Shown in pieces: positions 7,383-14,817 of a stretch of 64,000 nucleotides of DNA. Source of the stretch: F-183 sp964627455 (GTDB taxonomy: Bacteria; Acidobacteriota; Terriglobia; Bryobacterales; Bryobacteraceae); assembly GCA_964627455.1 (NCBI GenBank), contig CAZVKC010000009.1, positions 1 to 64,000 on the forward strand. The letters are read 5' to 3'. The stretch's first letter is position 1; every line of letters starts with the position of its first letter. The notes under the pieces are model-generated. The model was not told where the DNA came from. It did no database searches and was given only the letters and a program-made list of their open reading frames with translations. The translations under genes were made by a program, and so were the position numbers.

Positions 7383-8472
7383 CAAGGCGCTTTACATCAT
7401 GATTGGCGGCTTCCTCGGAGCGGGGAAGACGACGGCGATTTTCCAGATTGCCCGTAAACTGACAACGCGTGGGCTGCGTGTCGGGTTGATCACCAACGAC
7501 CAGAGTGTCGGACTCGTCGATACCGCTGTGCTCAGTCACGGCGACTTTCCGGTGGAAGAGATCACCGGCGGATGTTTCTGTTGCCGGTTCAACTCGCTGG
7601 TCGAGGCTTCTGACAAGCTGTCGGAAAGCACGCGGCCGGACGTGTTCATCGCCGAACCCGTCGGCAGTTGCACGGATCTCATCGCGGCCGTCAGCTTCCC
7701 GCTACGCGCGATTTACGGCGAGCAGTTCCGCGTCGCGCCGTTGAGCGTCCTGGTGGATCCGATTCGCGCCGAGCGGATGCTGGGCCTCGCGCAGGGTGGT
7801 AATTTCTCTCCGAAGGTCCGCTATGTGTTCGGCAAGCAGTTGGAAGAGGCGGAAATCCTCGTCATCAACAAGAGCGACCTGCTGGATGACGCGCGTCGTG
7901 ACCGCCTGACAGCCGCGATGGAAGAAGCGTACCCGGGCAGTCCTGTGGTGACGATTGCGGCGCGTTCAGGTGACGGTCTTGATGCATGGCTCGACCGCAT
8001 CCTCACCGAAGAGGGTCTGGCGGAATCCGCGCCGGAAGTGGACTATCAAATTTACGCCGAGGGCGAGGCGCTGCTCGGCTGGTTGAACGTGTCCGTGACG
8101 GTCGCGTCGGATACCGAGATCGACGGCAACGACCTGCTAAGGCGACTCGCGGCTTCGGTCCGTGAGGGATTGGGCGCGGATGTCGAGATCGCGCATTTGA
8201 AGATGACGCTTACTCCGGATGAAGACGGTGGCGATATTGGTGTGCTGAACCTGGTTCGCACTGATGGCACCGCAGAACTCTCGCATGTGTTGAAGGCTCC
8301 GATCACCGGCGGCGAACTGCTGTTGAACCTGCGCGCCGAGGCGGATCCGGAAATTCTGCGTGCGGGTGTTCTGGCTGCGCTCGACAACTGCGGCGCCCCG
8401 GTGAAGGTCGAACATCTCGAACACTTCCGTCCTGGCAAGCCGGAACCGACTTACAGGATGGCGCACGTATGA
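7369..8472 (+). CDS. G3E-family GTPase (CobW/YjiA-like)
   Basis: 367 residues. Walker A GGFLGAGKTT at about residues 13-22, the family's metal-binding GGCFCC at about 67-72, NKSD (the G4 motif) and a CobW-like C-terminal region are present. G3E GTPases load or guard metal centres (Ni, Zn, Co) or assist B12 enzymes. Here it sits among Fe-S and lipoyl genes, so a metal or cofactor insertion role for the operon's enzymes is inferred. The start is GTG (7369) or the ATG 6 bases later; both overlap the carrier gene. The end overlaps the next start (ATGA). Confidence 0.88.
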   Translation: MRMNNKALYIMIGGFLGAGKTTAIFQIARKLTTRGLRVGLITNDQSVGLVDTAVLSHGDFPVEEITGGCFCCRFNSLVEASDKLSESTRPDVFIAEPVGSCTDLIAAVSFPLRAIYGEQFRVAPLSVLVDPIRAERMLGLAQGGNFSPKVRYVFGKQLEEAEILVINKSDLLDDARRDRLTAAMEEAYPGSPVVTIAARSGDGLDAWLDRILTEEGLAESAPEVDYQIYAEGEALLGWLNVSVTVASDTEIDGNDLLRRLAASVREGLGADVEIAHLKMTLTPDEDGGDIGVLNLVRTDGTAELSHVLKAPITGGELLLNLRAEADPEILRAGVLAALDNCGAPVKVEHLEHFRPGKPEPTYRMAHV

Positions 8473-8816
8473 GCGCTGCTGCCCAGCAGCCCCGCATTTT
8501 GTATTGCCACTGCGCGTACTCGCGAGTCGTACCTGCGGACGTGAAGCAGGCTGTGCTTGCCGGTCTCGCCGGTTCGGACGTCGCGTTCGAAGCCGCGCCG
8601 GATCTCTGCGAGATGTCCGCGCGCAAGGATCCTGAACTGGTGCAGATCGCAGCCGGTGGACCCGTGCGCATCGCAGCCTGTTTCCCGCGCGCGGTGAAGT
8701 GGTTGTTCTCCGCGGCCGGCGCCCCGCTTCCCGAACAGGGCGTCGAGATTCTGAATATGCGCGAGCAACCGGCGGCCTCGGTTTTGCAGGCTATTCTTGG
8801 AGAATCGACCCGATGA
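8469..8816 (+). CDS. Small HdrA-N-like cysteine protein
   Basis: 115 residues, no signal peptide. Four cysteines stand out: Cys13 and Cys15 (LYCHCAYSRV), Cys47 (DLCEMS) and Cys71 (AACFPRAVKWLF). The spacing and the 'C-x-PRA' stretch recall the N-terminal Cys domain of heterodisulfide reductase HdrA (C-S-PR-x-HE-x-TF type), but no flavin domain follows. It could bind an Fe-S cluster or carry a redox thiol. It overlaps both neighbours by 4 bases (ATGA), so it is made together with the ferredoxin. The HdrA resemblance is my own judgement and weak. Confidence 0.7.
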   Translation: MSAAAQQPRILYCHCAYSRVVPADVKQAVLAGLAGSDVAFEAAPDLCEMSARKDPELVQIAAGGPVRIAACFPRAVKWLFSAAGAPLPEQGVEILNMREQPAASVLQAILGESTR

Positions 8817-9673
8817 GTGCTGCCGCGGCCATCGCCACTGAGGCGATCCTGCAATTGACGATTTATGAGGGATCGGGGAGCCGTCCGCTCGCTGCGGATC
8901 AGCGCCGCGACCTCTGCCGTGCGTTGCTCGAAAAAGGCTATCCGGTGCGCGTCGTGCGGGGTGAAATGGCCGCTGCAGGCGATCGCAAGTCGGTTGTGCT
9001 GGGGGATTTCGAAGGCCCGCTGCCCGGCGGCAGTGAGATGCTGGAGTTCCGAAATATCGGCGGCATGGCCGCAGCCGATGTTGTCGCGATGGTCGATCAG
9101 ATCCGTGAGCAGGCGAGCCTGCCGCAACCCGGCAAGTGGAAGCCGTGGTTCCCGGTCATCGATTACAACCGCTGCACGAATTGCATGCAGTGCCTGAGTT
9201 TTTGCCTGTTCGACGTGTATGGCGTCAGTTCGACCGGCAAGATCCAGGTGCAGAATCAGACGAACTGCAAAACGGAGTGCCCGGCATGTTCGCGCGTGTG
9301 TCCCGAAGTCGCGATCCTGTTTCCGAAGTATCGTCACAGTCCGATCCACGGCGGCGAGGTCAACACGGACGACATTCGCCGCGAGTCGATGAAGATCGAC
9401 ATTTCGGCGCTCCTCGGCGGCGACATCTATTCGATGCTGCGGGATCGCAGCGCCAAGGCGAAGTCCCGCTTTTCGAAGGAACGCGATGAGGACCGCGCGC
9501 TGAAGGAGCGCATGAACTGCCTGAACAAGCTGCAGAAAGACATGGATATTCCGGCTGAAGTGCTGGCGGCGCTGCCGAGCGTCGAAGAGATTCGCGCCAA
9601 GGCGGAAGCGGCGAAACAGCGCGGAGAGGCGGCGCTGGCCGCCGCGGCGAAAGCAGAGGTATCCGGCGTATGA
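8813..9673 (+). CDS. Two-cluster ferredoxin-like protein
   Basis: 286 residues. An about 110-residue alpha/beta N-terminal part without recognised domain precedes two [4Fe-4S] sites: Cys121, 124, 127, 131 (Cx2Cx2Cx3C) and Cys152, 156, 159, 163 (Cx3Cx2Cx3CP). The C-terminal 100 residues are charged, with a long Ala/Glu/Lys helix. The start is the ATG overlapping the previous stop; a longer in-frame extension upstream runs through the preceding gene and is not used. Likely an electron carrier for the radical SAM enzyme encoded next (4-base overlap). Confidence 0.85.
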   Translation: MSAAAAIATEAILQLTIYEGSGSRPLAADQRRDLCRALLEKGYPVRVVRGEMAAAGDRKSVVLGDFEGPLPGGSEMLEFRNIGGMAAADVVAMVDQIREQASLPQPGKWKPWFPVIDYNRCTNCMQCLSFCLFDVYGVSSTGKIQVQNQTNCKTECPACSRVCPEVAILFPKYRHSPIHGGEVNTDDIRRESMKIDISALLGGDIYSMLRDRSAKAKSRFSKERDEDRALKERMNCLNKLQKDMDIPAEVLAALPSVEEIRAKAEAAKQRGEAALAAAAKAEVSGV

Positions 9674-10860
9674 TGCTGCAATTCGCCAAGCGCATGGTGA
9701 CCGAGGCGGATCCGCGCGTGCTCGGCAAGTTCGCCTACAACTTCGGCTACAAGGGCATGCGCTCGGTCGAGTTGTATAAGCAGCGGCTGAAGCGCGACGA
9801 GCATTTTCCGCCGTTCCTCTTCATCTCGGTGATTTCCAGTTGCAACCTGCGATGCCAGGGCTGCTGGGTCGACGTCGCCGCGCCATCGCATCACATCGCG
9901 CTCGATGACATGAACCGCATGATCAACGAGGCGAAGAAGTACGGCAACAGCTACTTCGGGATCCTCGGCGGCGAACCGTTCCAGCATCCCGAGTTGATGG
10001 AAATCTTCGCGGCCCACCAGGACGCATACTTCCAGGTCTTCACCAACGGGCAGATGATCACGGACGCTGTCGCACGGCGGTTGCGCGAACTCGGCAACGT
10101 CTCGCCGCTGATCAGCATCGAAGGCAACGAGGTCGTCAGCGACGAGCGCCGGGGACGTTTGCACGTCTGGAATCACACGCTCGAAGGGCTTGCCAACTGC
10201 CGCCGCAACAAGCTCATCATCGGTGTCGCGACGAGTGTCTGCCAGACGAATTACGAACTGGTCTCGGAAGCCTGGCTGCGTAAGTTGATCGACATGGGCG
10301 TGCACTACGCCTGGTTCCACACCTATCGCGTCGTGGGTCCCAAACCCGCACCGCATCTCGCGTTGACGCCGGAACAGCTGCGCAAGATCCGCAAGTTCAT
10401 CGTGACGATGCGCGGCAAACTGCCGATCGCGATTGTCGATGCGTATTGGGATGACAAGGGCCAGGCGCTGTGTCCGATGGCGACCGGCGTGAGCCACCAC
10501 ATCAGTCCGTATGGCGACATCGAACCGTGCCCGATCATTCAGTTCGCGACCGAGACGATTCACGACAAGCGCGGCATTTACGAGACGATAAACAGTTCGC
10601 CGTTCCTGCGCGATTTCCGCAAGACCGCGGCGCAGGCGACGCGCGGCTGCATCGTGCTCGAACGTCCGGATCTCGTGAAGGAACTTGTCGAACGTCATAG
10701 CGCGGCCGATACGACGCAGCGAAAAACCGCGCTGGCCGAGATCGAAGCGTTGAGTCCGCGATCAAGCCAGCATGATCCGGACAACGAGTTCCCGGAAGAG
10801 CACTGGATGTACCGCTTCGCCAAGAAGCATTGGTTCTTCGGTTTTGGGGCGTATTCTTAA
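9670..10860 (+). CDS. Radical SAM protein with SPASM-like C-terminus
   Basis: 396 residues. The [4Fe-4S]-SAM ligands are Cys58, Cys62 and Cys65 (CNLRCQGCW), followed by the SAM-binding GGEP motif. The C-terminal part holds further cysteines (ALCPMATG, IEPCPII, RGCIVLE), like a SPASM/twitch auxiliary cluster domain. It is similar in layout to HpnH-like enzymes of hopanoid work, but the C-motif and C-terminus differ. Substrate unknown; position before a polyprenyl synthase gene suggests an isoprenoid, while the lipoyl carrier suggests sulfur or acyl chemistry. Confidence 0.87.
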   Translation: MMLQFAKRMVTEADPRVLGKFAYNFGYKGMRSVELYKQRLKRDEHFPPFLFISVISSCNLRCQGCWVDVAAPSHHIALDDMNRMINEAKKYGNSYFGILGGEPFQHPELMEIFAAHQDAYFQVFTNGQMITDAVARRLRELGNVSPLISIEGNEVVSDERRGRLHVWNHTLEGLANCRRNKLIIGVATSVCQTNYELVSEAWLRKLIDMGVHYAWFHTYRVVGPKPAPHLALTPEQLRKIRKFIVTMRGKLPIAIVDAYWDDKGQALCPMATGVSHHISPYGDIEPCPIIQFATETIHDKRGIYETINSSPFLRDFRKTAAQATRGCIVLERPDLVKELVERHSAADTTQRKTALAEIEALSPRSSQHDPDNEFPEEHWMYRFAKKHWFFGFGAYS

Positions 10861-10878
10861 TAGAGGAGCGAGAGCCGA

Positions 10879-12564
10879 TTGCAACTACCCGTACTGGTGC
10901 TGCCAAAACAGGTTCCCGTGCTGCCGAGCCGCAAGCCGCAGCCGAATATCCCGCAATCCCGCTGGGAACGGGAACGGCTGAAGACGGTCGTCTCGGAATA
11001 CGTCAACGCGCGGTCGGGTGAACTCACGCCTCCGATTCCCCTCGAAGACTTGCGCTTGCGCGCCACTGAGATCGCGCAGGCGGCTAACGTCGACGCGCTC
11101 TTCACCGATTACGTCGGGGTCCTGCTCAATAACGAAATCTGGCGTGAACAACTCGCGGGCGTGCCGTACGAACGCCGCCTGCTGCTGATGCCCAAGTGCC
11201 TGCGCGTCGAGGACCGCTGCCCTGCGCCGTTCGACGAATTCGGCCTGCTCTGCAAACAGTGCGGACTCTGTTCGATTCAGGACCTGCAGGAAGAAGCGGA
11301 AAAGCTCGGTTACGCCGTGCTGGTAGCCGAAGGATCCGCGCTCGTGATGTCGTTGATCCAGACCGGCAAGATCGAAGCGATCGTCGGTGTGAGTTGCCTG
11401 TCGGTGCTCGAAAAGGCGGTGCCGTATATGGAAGCCGCGGCGATTCCCGGTATCGCGATCCCGCTGCTGCAGGACGACTGCAAAGACACGACCGTTGACA
11501 TCGAATGGGTGTGGGATGTCCTGCACCTGAACAGTGACGATCAGACCCGCCGCATGGATCTCGATGCGCTGCGTCAGGAAGTGCAGACCTGGTTCGAGCG
11601 TCCGGAACTCGACCGTCTCATGGGACCGGCTGAAGGCGAGAGCGACCGCATCGCTCGCGACTGGCTGGCGCGGGACGGCAAACGCTGGCGCCCCTTCCTG
11701 ACGGTGTGTGCGTGGAAAGCGCTGCAGGAGGATTCGAATGCCGCGATTCCCGACTCGGTGAAGCGCATCGCGATCGCCGTCGAATGCTTTCACAAGGCGT
11801 CGCTCATTCACGACGACATCGAAGATAACGACGCAGAGCGCTATGGCGAGGCGACGATGCATGCGGAGTACGGCATGCCGCTAGCGCTGAACTGCGGCGA
11901 TCTGCTCGTCGGTGAAGGCTACCGACTCATCGCGGAATCCGGCGCGCCTTCAAACGTACAATCGCAGTTGCTGCGCATTGCGTCGCGCGGGCATCGCTCG
12001 TTGTGCCAGGGGCAAGGCGCGGAACTCTGCTGGCTGCGGGATCCGCAGCCGATGTCGTCGCTGCAGGTTCTCGGCATCTTCCGTCAGAAGACGGCTCCCG
12101 CGTTTGACGTCGCGCTGCAAATGGGCGCGGCTCTTGCCGGTGCTTCAAACGACGTACTTGCTGTGCTCGCGAAATACAGCGACGCGCTCGGCATCGCCTA
12201 TCAGATCCGCGACGATATGGAAGACATCGTTGCGGCGGACCAGCGTCCTTCGCTGCCGCTCGCCATCGCGCATGAACGGGCTCGCGGCGAGAACAAGCAA
12301 CTGCTCGAACGCGCGTGGCGCCGTCAGGTGGAACCTCCCGCGGTCCTCGTGAGCGAACTCGCCGAGAAGCGCTGCACCGAATTGCTCGAATCCTACAAAG
12401 AGGAAGCCGTGCGCTCTCTCGCCGGACTCGACCATGCGAGCCTCAAAGGTTTGTTGCGCCGCGTCGTCAGCAAGATTTTCCAGGTGAAAGTAGAAGGTTG
12501 GTGCAGTGAGTTTGAGACTCGAAATGCTGCAGGTGGCGCGACTGTCACCGAAGCTGCTGGGTGA
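10879..12564 (+). CDS. DUF116 - polyprenyl synthase fusion protein
   Basis: 561 residues in two parts. Residues ~30-215 match DUF116: a Cys-rich patch with Cys107, 114, 125, 128 and 131, then a Rossmann-like stretch. Residues ~255-540 are an isoprenyl diphosphate synthase: GKRWRPFL, first Asp motif DDIED (312-316), second DDMED (446-450). The first motif is short, as in trans-prenyl synthases. Known: polyprenyl synthases condense IPP with allylic diphosphates; DUF116 has no assigned function. The start is a TTG 10 bases behind a GAGGAG ribosome binding site; no better start is seen. The end overlaps the next gene by about 59 bases. Confidence 0.88.
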   Translation: MQLPVLVLPKQVPVLPSRKPQPNIPQSRWERERLKTVVSEYVNARSGELTPPIPLEDLRLRATEIAQAANVDALFTDYVGVLLNNEIWREQLAGVPYERRLLLMPKCLRVEDRCPAPFDEFGLLCKQCGLCSIQDLQEEAEKLGYAVLVAEGSALVMSLIQTGKIEAIVGVSCLSVLEKAVPYMEAAAIPGIAIPLLQDDCKDTTVDIEWVWDVLHLNSDDQTRRMDLDALRQEVQTWFERPELDRLMGPAEGESDRIARDWLARDGKRWRPFLTVCAWKALQEDSNAAIPDSVKRIAIAVECFHKASLIHDDIEDNDAERYGEATMHAEYGMPLALNCGDLLVGEGYRLIAESGAPSNVQSQLLRIASRGHRSLCQGQGAELCWLRDPQPMSSLQVLGIFRQKTAPAFDVALQMGAALAGASNDVLAVLAKYSDALGIAYQIRDDMEDIVAADQRPSLPLAIAHERARGENKQLLERAWRRQVEPPAVLVSELAEKRCTELLESYKEEAVRSLAGLDHASLKGLLRRVVSKIFQVKVEGWCSEFETRNAAGGATVTEAAG

Positions 12565-13387
12565 GTCCGCCGAACTGGTGGAAGCCTTTCTACGTTCCCA
12601 ACAGAATCCCGACGGCGGTTTCAAAGACCGGTCGGGCAACAGCGATCTCTACTACACGGTTTTCGGCATGGAAGGCTTGCGCGCGCTGCGCAAGGAAGAG
12701 TCCACGCCGGTGACGGATTACCTGCGATCGTTCGGCAATGGCGAAGATCTCGATATCGTGCATCTTGCGTGCTTGATTCGCTGCTGGGCGAACACGCAGC
12801 GTGGCGTTCCGCCCCTCGATGTGGCGGGGATCTCGAAGCGGCTCGAATCGTACCGGACAATCGACGGCGGGTACAACACCATCGGGAAGTCCGTGGATGG
12901 CACGGCTTACGGATGTTTCCTGGTGCTGAACGCCTATCAGGACCTGCAGTATCCGATGCCTCGTCCGGACCGCTTGTACGAGTGCCTGCAATTGCTGCGC
13001 GCGGATGATGGCGGGTACGCGAACCAGCAGGATGCTCCGATGGGATTGACGCCTTCGACTGCTGCGGCGTGTTCGATTCTGCGGCACCTCGACGAGCCGG
13101 CGCCCGCTGGGATGCCGGAGTGGTTGTTGGCGCGGCAGCATCCTGATGGCGGTTTCTACGCGACGCCGCTGGCGCCCATGCCGGACCTGCTGTCGACCGC
13201 GACCGCGCTGCATGCGCTTTCCGGAATGCAGGTCGCGCTCGAAGAACCGGTTCGCGAAGGCTGCCTCGATTTTGTCGACACGCTTTGGACCAACCGCGGC
13301 GGTTTCTACGGCAACTGGACCGACGATGTCCTCGATTGCGAGTACACCTATTACGGTTTGCTGGCCCTTGGGCATTTGAGCGTATGA
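12506..13387 (+). CDS. Prenyltransferase/squalene-oxidase-repeat protein
   Basis: 293 residues of alpha-alpha barrel repeats with QW-like turns: QNPDGGFKD, IDGGYNT, DDGGYAN, HPDGGFYA and NRGGFYGN. The layout is like the beta subunit of protein prenyltransferases (a single domain of about 300 residues), and the end DCEYTYYGLLALG recalls its Asp/Cys zinc ligands, though the His ligand is not obvious. It could be a terpene cyclase half-domain or a prenyl-binding protein. GTG start, deep in the previous gene; an ATG 18 bases later is the alternative. It ends in ATGA with the cyclase-like gene. Confidence 0.8.
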   Translation: MSLRLEMLQVARLSPKLLGESAELVEAFLRSQQNPDGGFKDRSGNSDLYYTVFGMEGLRALRKEESTPVTDYLRSFGNGEDLDIVHLACLIRCWANTQRGVPPLDVAGISKRLESYRTIDGGYNTIGKSVDGTAYGCFLVLNAYQDLQYPMPRPDRLYECLQLLRADDGGYANQQDAPMGLTPSTAAACSILRHLDEPAPAGMPEWLLARQHPDGGFYATPLAPMPDLLSTATALHALSGMQVALEEPVREGCLDFVDTLWTNRGGFYGNWTDDVLDCEYTYYGLLALGHLSV

Positions 13388-14805
13388 GCGCCATCGCGGA
13401 AACGCTCGATCGCCTGACGGAGCGCCTGCTCGCGGAACGCAACGCTGCAGGACACTGGGAAGGCGAACTGTCTTCAAGCGCCTTGTCCACTGCACTCGCG
13501 TCGATTGCGCTGCATCTTGCCGGTGAAGAACCTGCGCTGACGCAGCGTGGACTCGACTGGCTCGAGCGCACGCAGAATCCCGACGGCGGGTTTGGCGACA
13601 CCGTCAAGAGCATCAGCAACATCAGCACGACCGCGTTGTGTTGGGCCGCATTTCGCATCTGCGATCGACGTTCCGATGCAGCGCGCAAGGTTGAAGACTG
13701 GATGCGCCGCGCGGCTGGAAGCCTCGAACCGCCGATTCTCGCGACAGCAATCTCCGCGCGCTACGGCAACGATCACACGTTCTCTGTGCCGATCCTCACC
13801 GTACTCGCGGTCGCGGACCTCGTGCCATGGCGGCTCGTTCCGCAACTGCCGTTCGAACTCGCAGCTTTCCCCCGATCCTGGTTCCGCTGGCTTGGACTTC
13901 CGGTCGTCAGCTACGCGCTACCCGCGCTCATTGCAATTGGTCACGTCCGGCATCGGCGCAAGCGTTCCTGGAATCCGATCACGCTCGCTCTGCGCGCCAT
14001 CACGGCCCCGGAAACACTCAGCGTCCTCGAAGCGATCCAGCCATCCAACGGTGGATTCCTCGAAGCCACGCCGCTCACTGCATTCGTCTCCATCAGCCTC
14101 CGCCAGGCCGGATACGTGGATTCGCCCGTCCTCCGCAAGGGACTCGACTTCCTGAAAGCATCAGTCAGAAGCGACGGAAGTTGGCCGATCGACACGAACC
14201 TTGCGACCTGGGTCACCACGCTTTCGGTCAACGCGCTGCGGGAACGGCTGCCTGCCGACGCGCGCCCCGTGATCCGCCGCTGGCTCCTTGACCAGCAATA
14301 TCGCGACACACATCCGTACACCGGCGCGCCTCCCGGAGGCTGGGCGTGGACCAACCTGCCCGGCGCGGTCCCTGACGCCGATGATACGCCCGGCGCATTG
14401 GTCGCCCTCGCGAACCTCGGCGCCCGGGATCCCGAAGCNNNNNNNNNNNNNNNNNNNNNNNNNNNNNNNNNNNNNNNNNNNNNNNNNNNNNNNNNNNNNN
14501 NNNNNNNNNNNNNNNNNNNNNNNNNNNNNNNNNNNNNNGGCGGCTGGGGCGGCGACCGCAACGTCGCATCCAGCATCGAAGAGACTGCGCTTGCCGTCTC
14601 CTCGCTGAGCCTCTGCGGCGAGTTGCAAGCCGCGCAGCGCGGCGGCGAATGGATCGCGCAGCACACGAACTCCGGGGCCGGAACGCCCGCCTCGCCCATC
14701 GGATTCTACTTCGCCAAACTCTGGTATTTCGAGCATCTGTATCCGCTCATCTTTGCCGTCGATGCGATGTCGCGCCTCGAAAAGGCCGATCGCAAAAGCC
14801 CGTGA
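13384..14805 (+). CDS. Class II terpene (squalene-hopene-like) cyclase, interrupted by a gap
   Basis: Triterpene cyclase fold with the protonating DxDD motif (DADD at residue ~331-334), QW repeats (QNPDGGF, GGWGGD) and the typical C-terminus (FYFAKLWYFEHLYPLIFAV). About 353 residues precede and 88 follow 100 N, whereas squalene-hopene cyclases have about 630, so roughly 150-190 residues may be hidden in the gap. The N-terminal part is shorter than usual before DxDD, and a basic segment (GHVRHRRKRSW) sits in the middle, so the substrate may not be squalene. It follows the previous gene by ATGA and lies 12 bases before the PQQ dehydrogenase. Confidence 0.83.
   Translation: MSAIAETLDRLTERLLAERNAAGHWEGELSSSALSTALASIALHLAGEEPALTQRGLDWLERTQNPDGGFGDTVKSISNISTTALCWAAFRICDRRSDAARKVEDWMRRAAGSLEPPILATAISARYGNDHTFSVPILTVLAVADLVPWRLVPQLPFELAAFPRSWFRWLGLPVVSYALPALIAIGHVRHRRKRSWNPITLALRAITAPETLSVLEAIQPSNGGFLEATPLTAFVSISLRQAGYVDSPVLRKGLDFLKASVRSDGSWPIDTNLATWVTTLSVNALRERLPADARPVIRRWLLDQQYRDTHPYTGAPPGGWAWTNLPGAVPDADDTPGALVALANLGARDPEXXXXXXXXXXXXXXXXXXXXXXXXXXXXXXXXXXGGWGGDRNVASSIEETALAVSSLSLCGELQAAQRGGEWIAQHTNSGAGTPASPIGFYFAKLWYFEHLYPLIFAVDAMSRLEKADRKSP
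14439..14538. other. Assembly gap, 100 N
   Basis: Exactly 100 unknown bases inside the terpene cyclase gene, probably a placeholder; the family length suggests that more than 100 bases are missing. Confidence 0.95.
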
Positions 14806-14817
14806 GAGAATAGGGCA

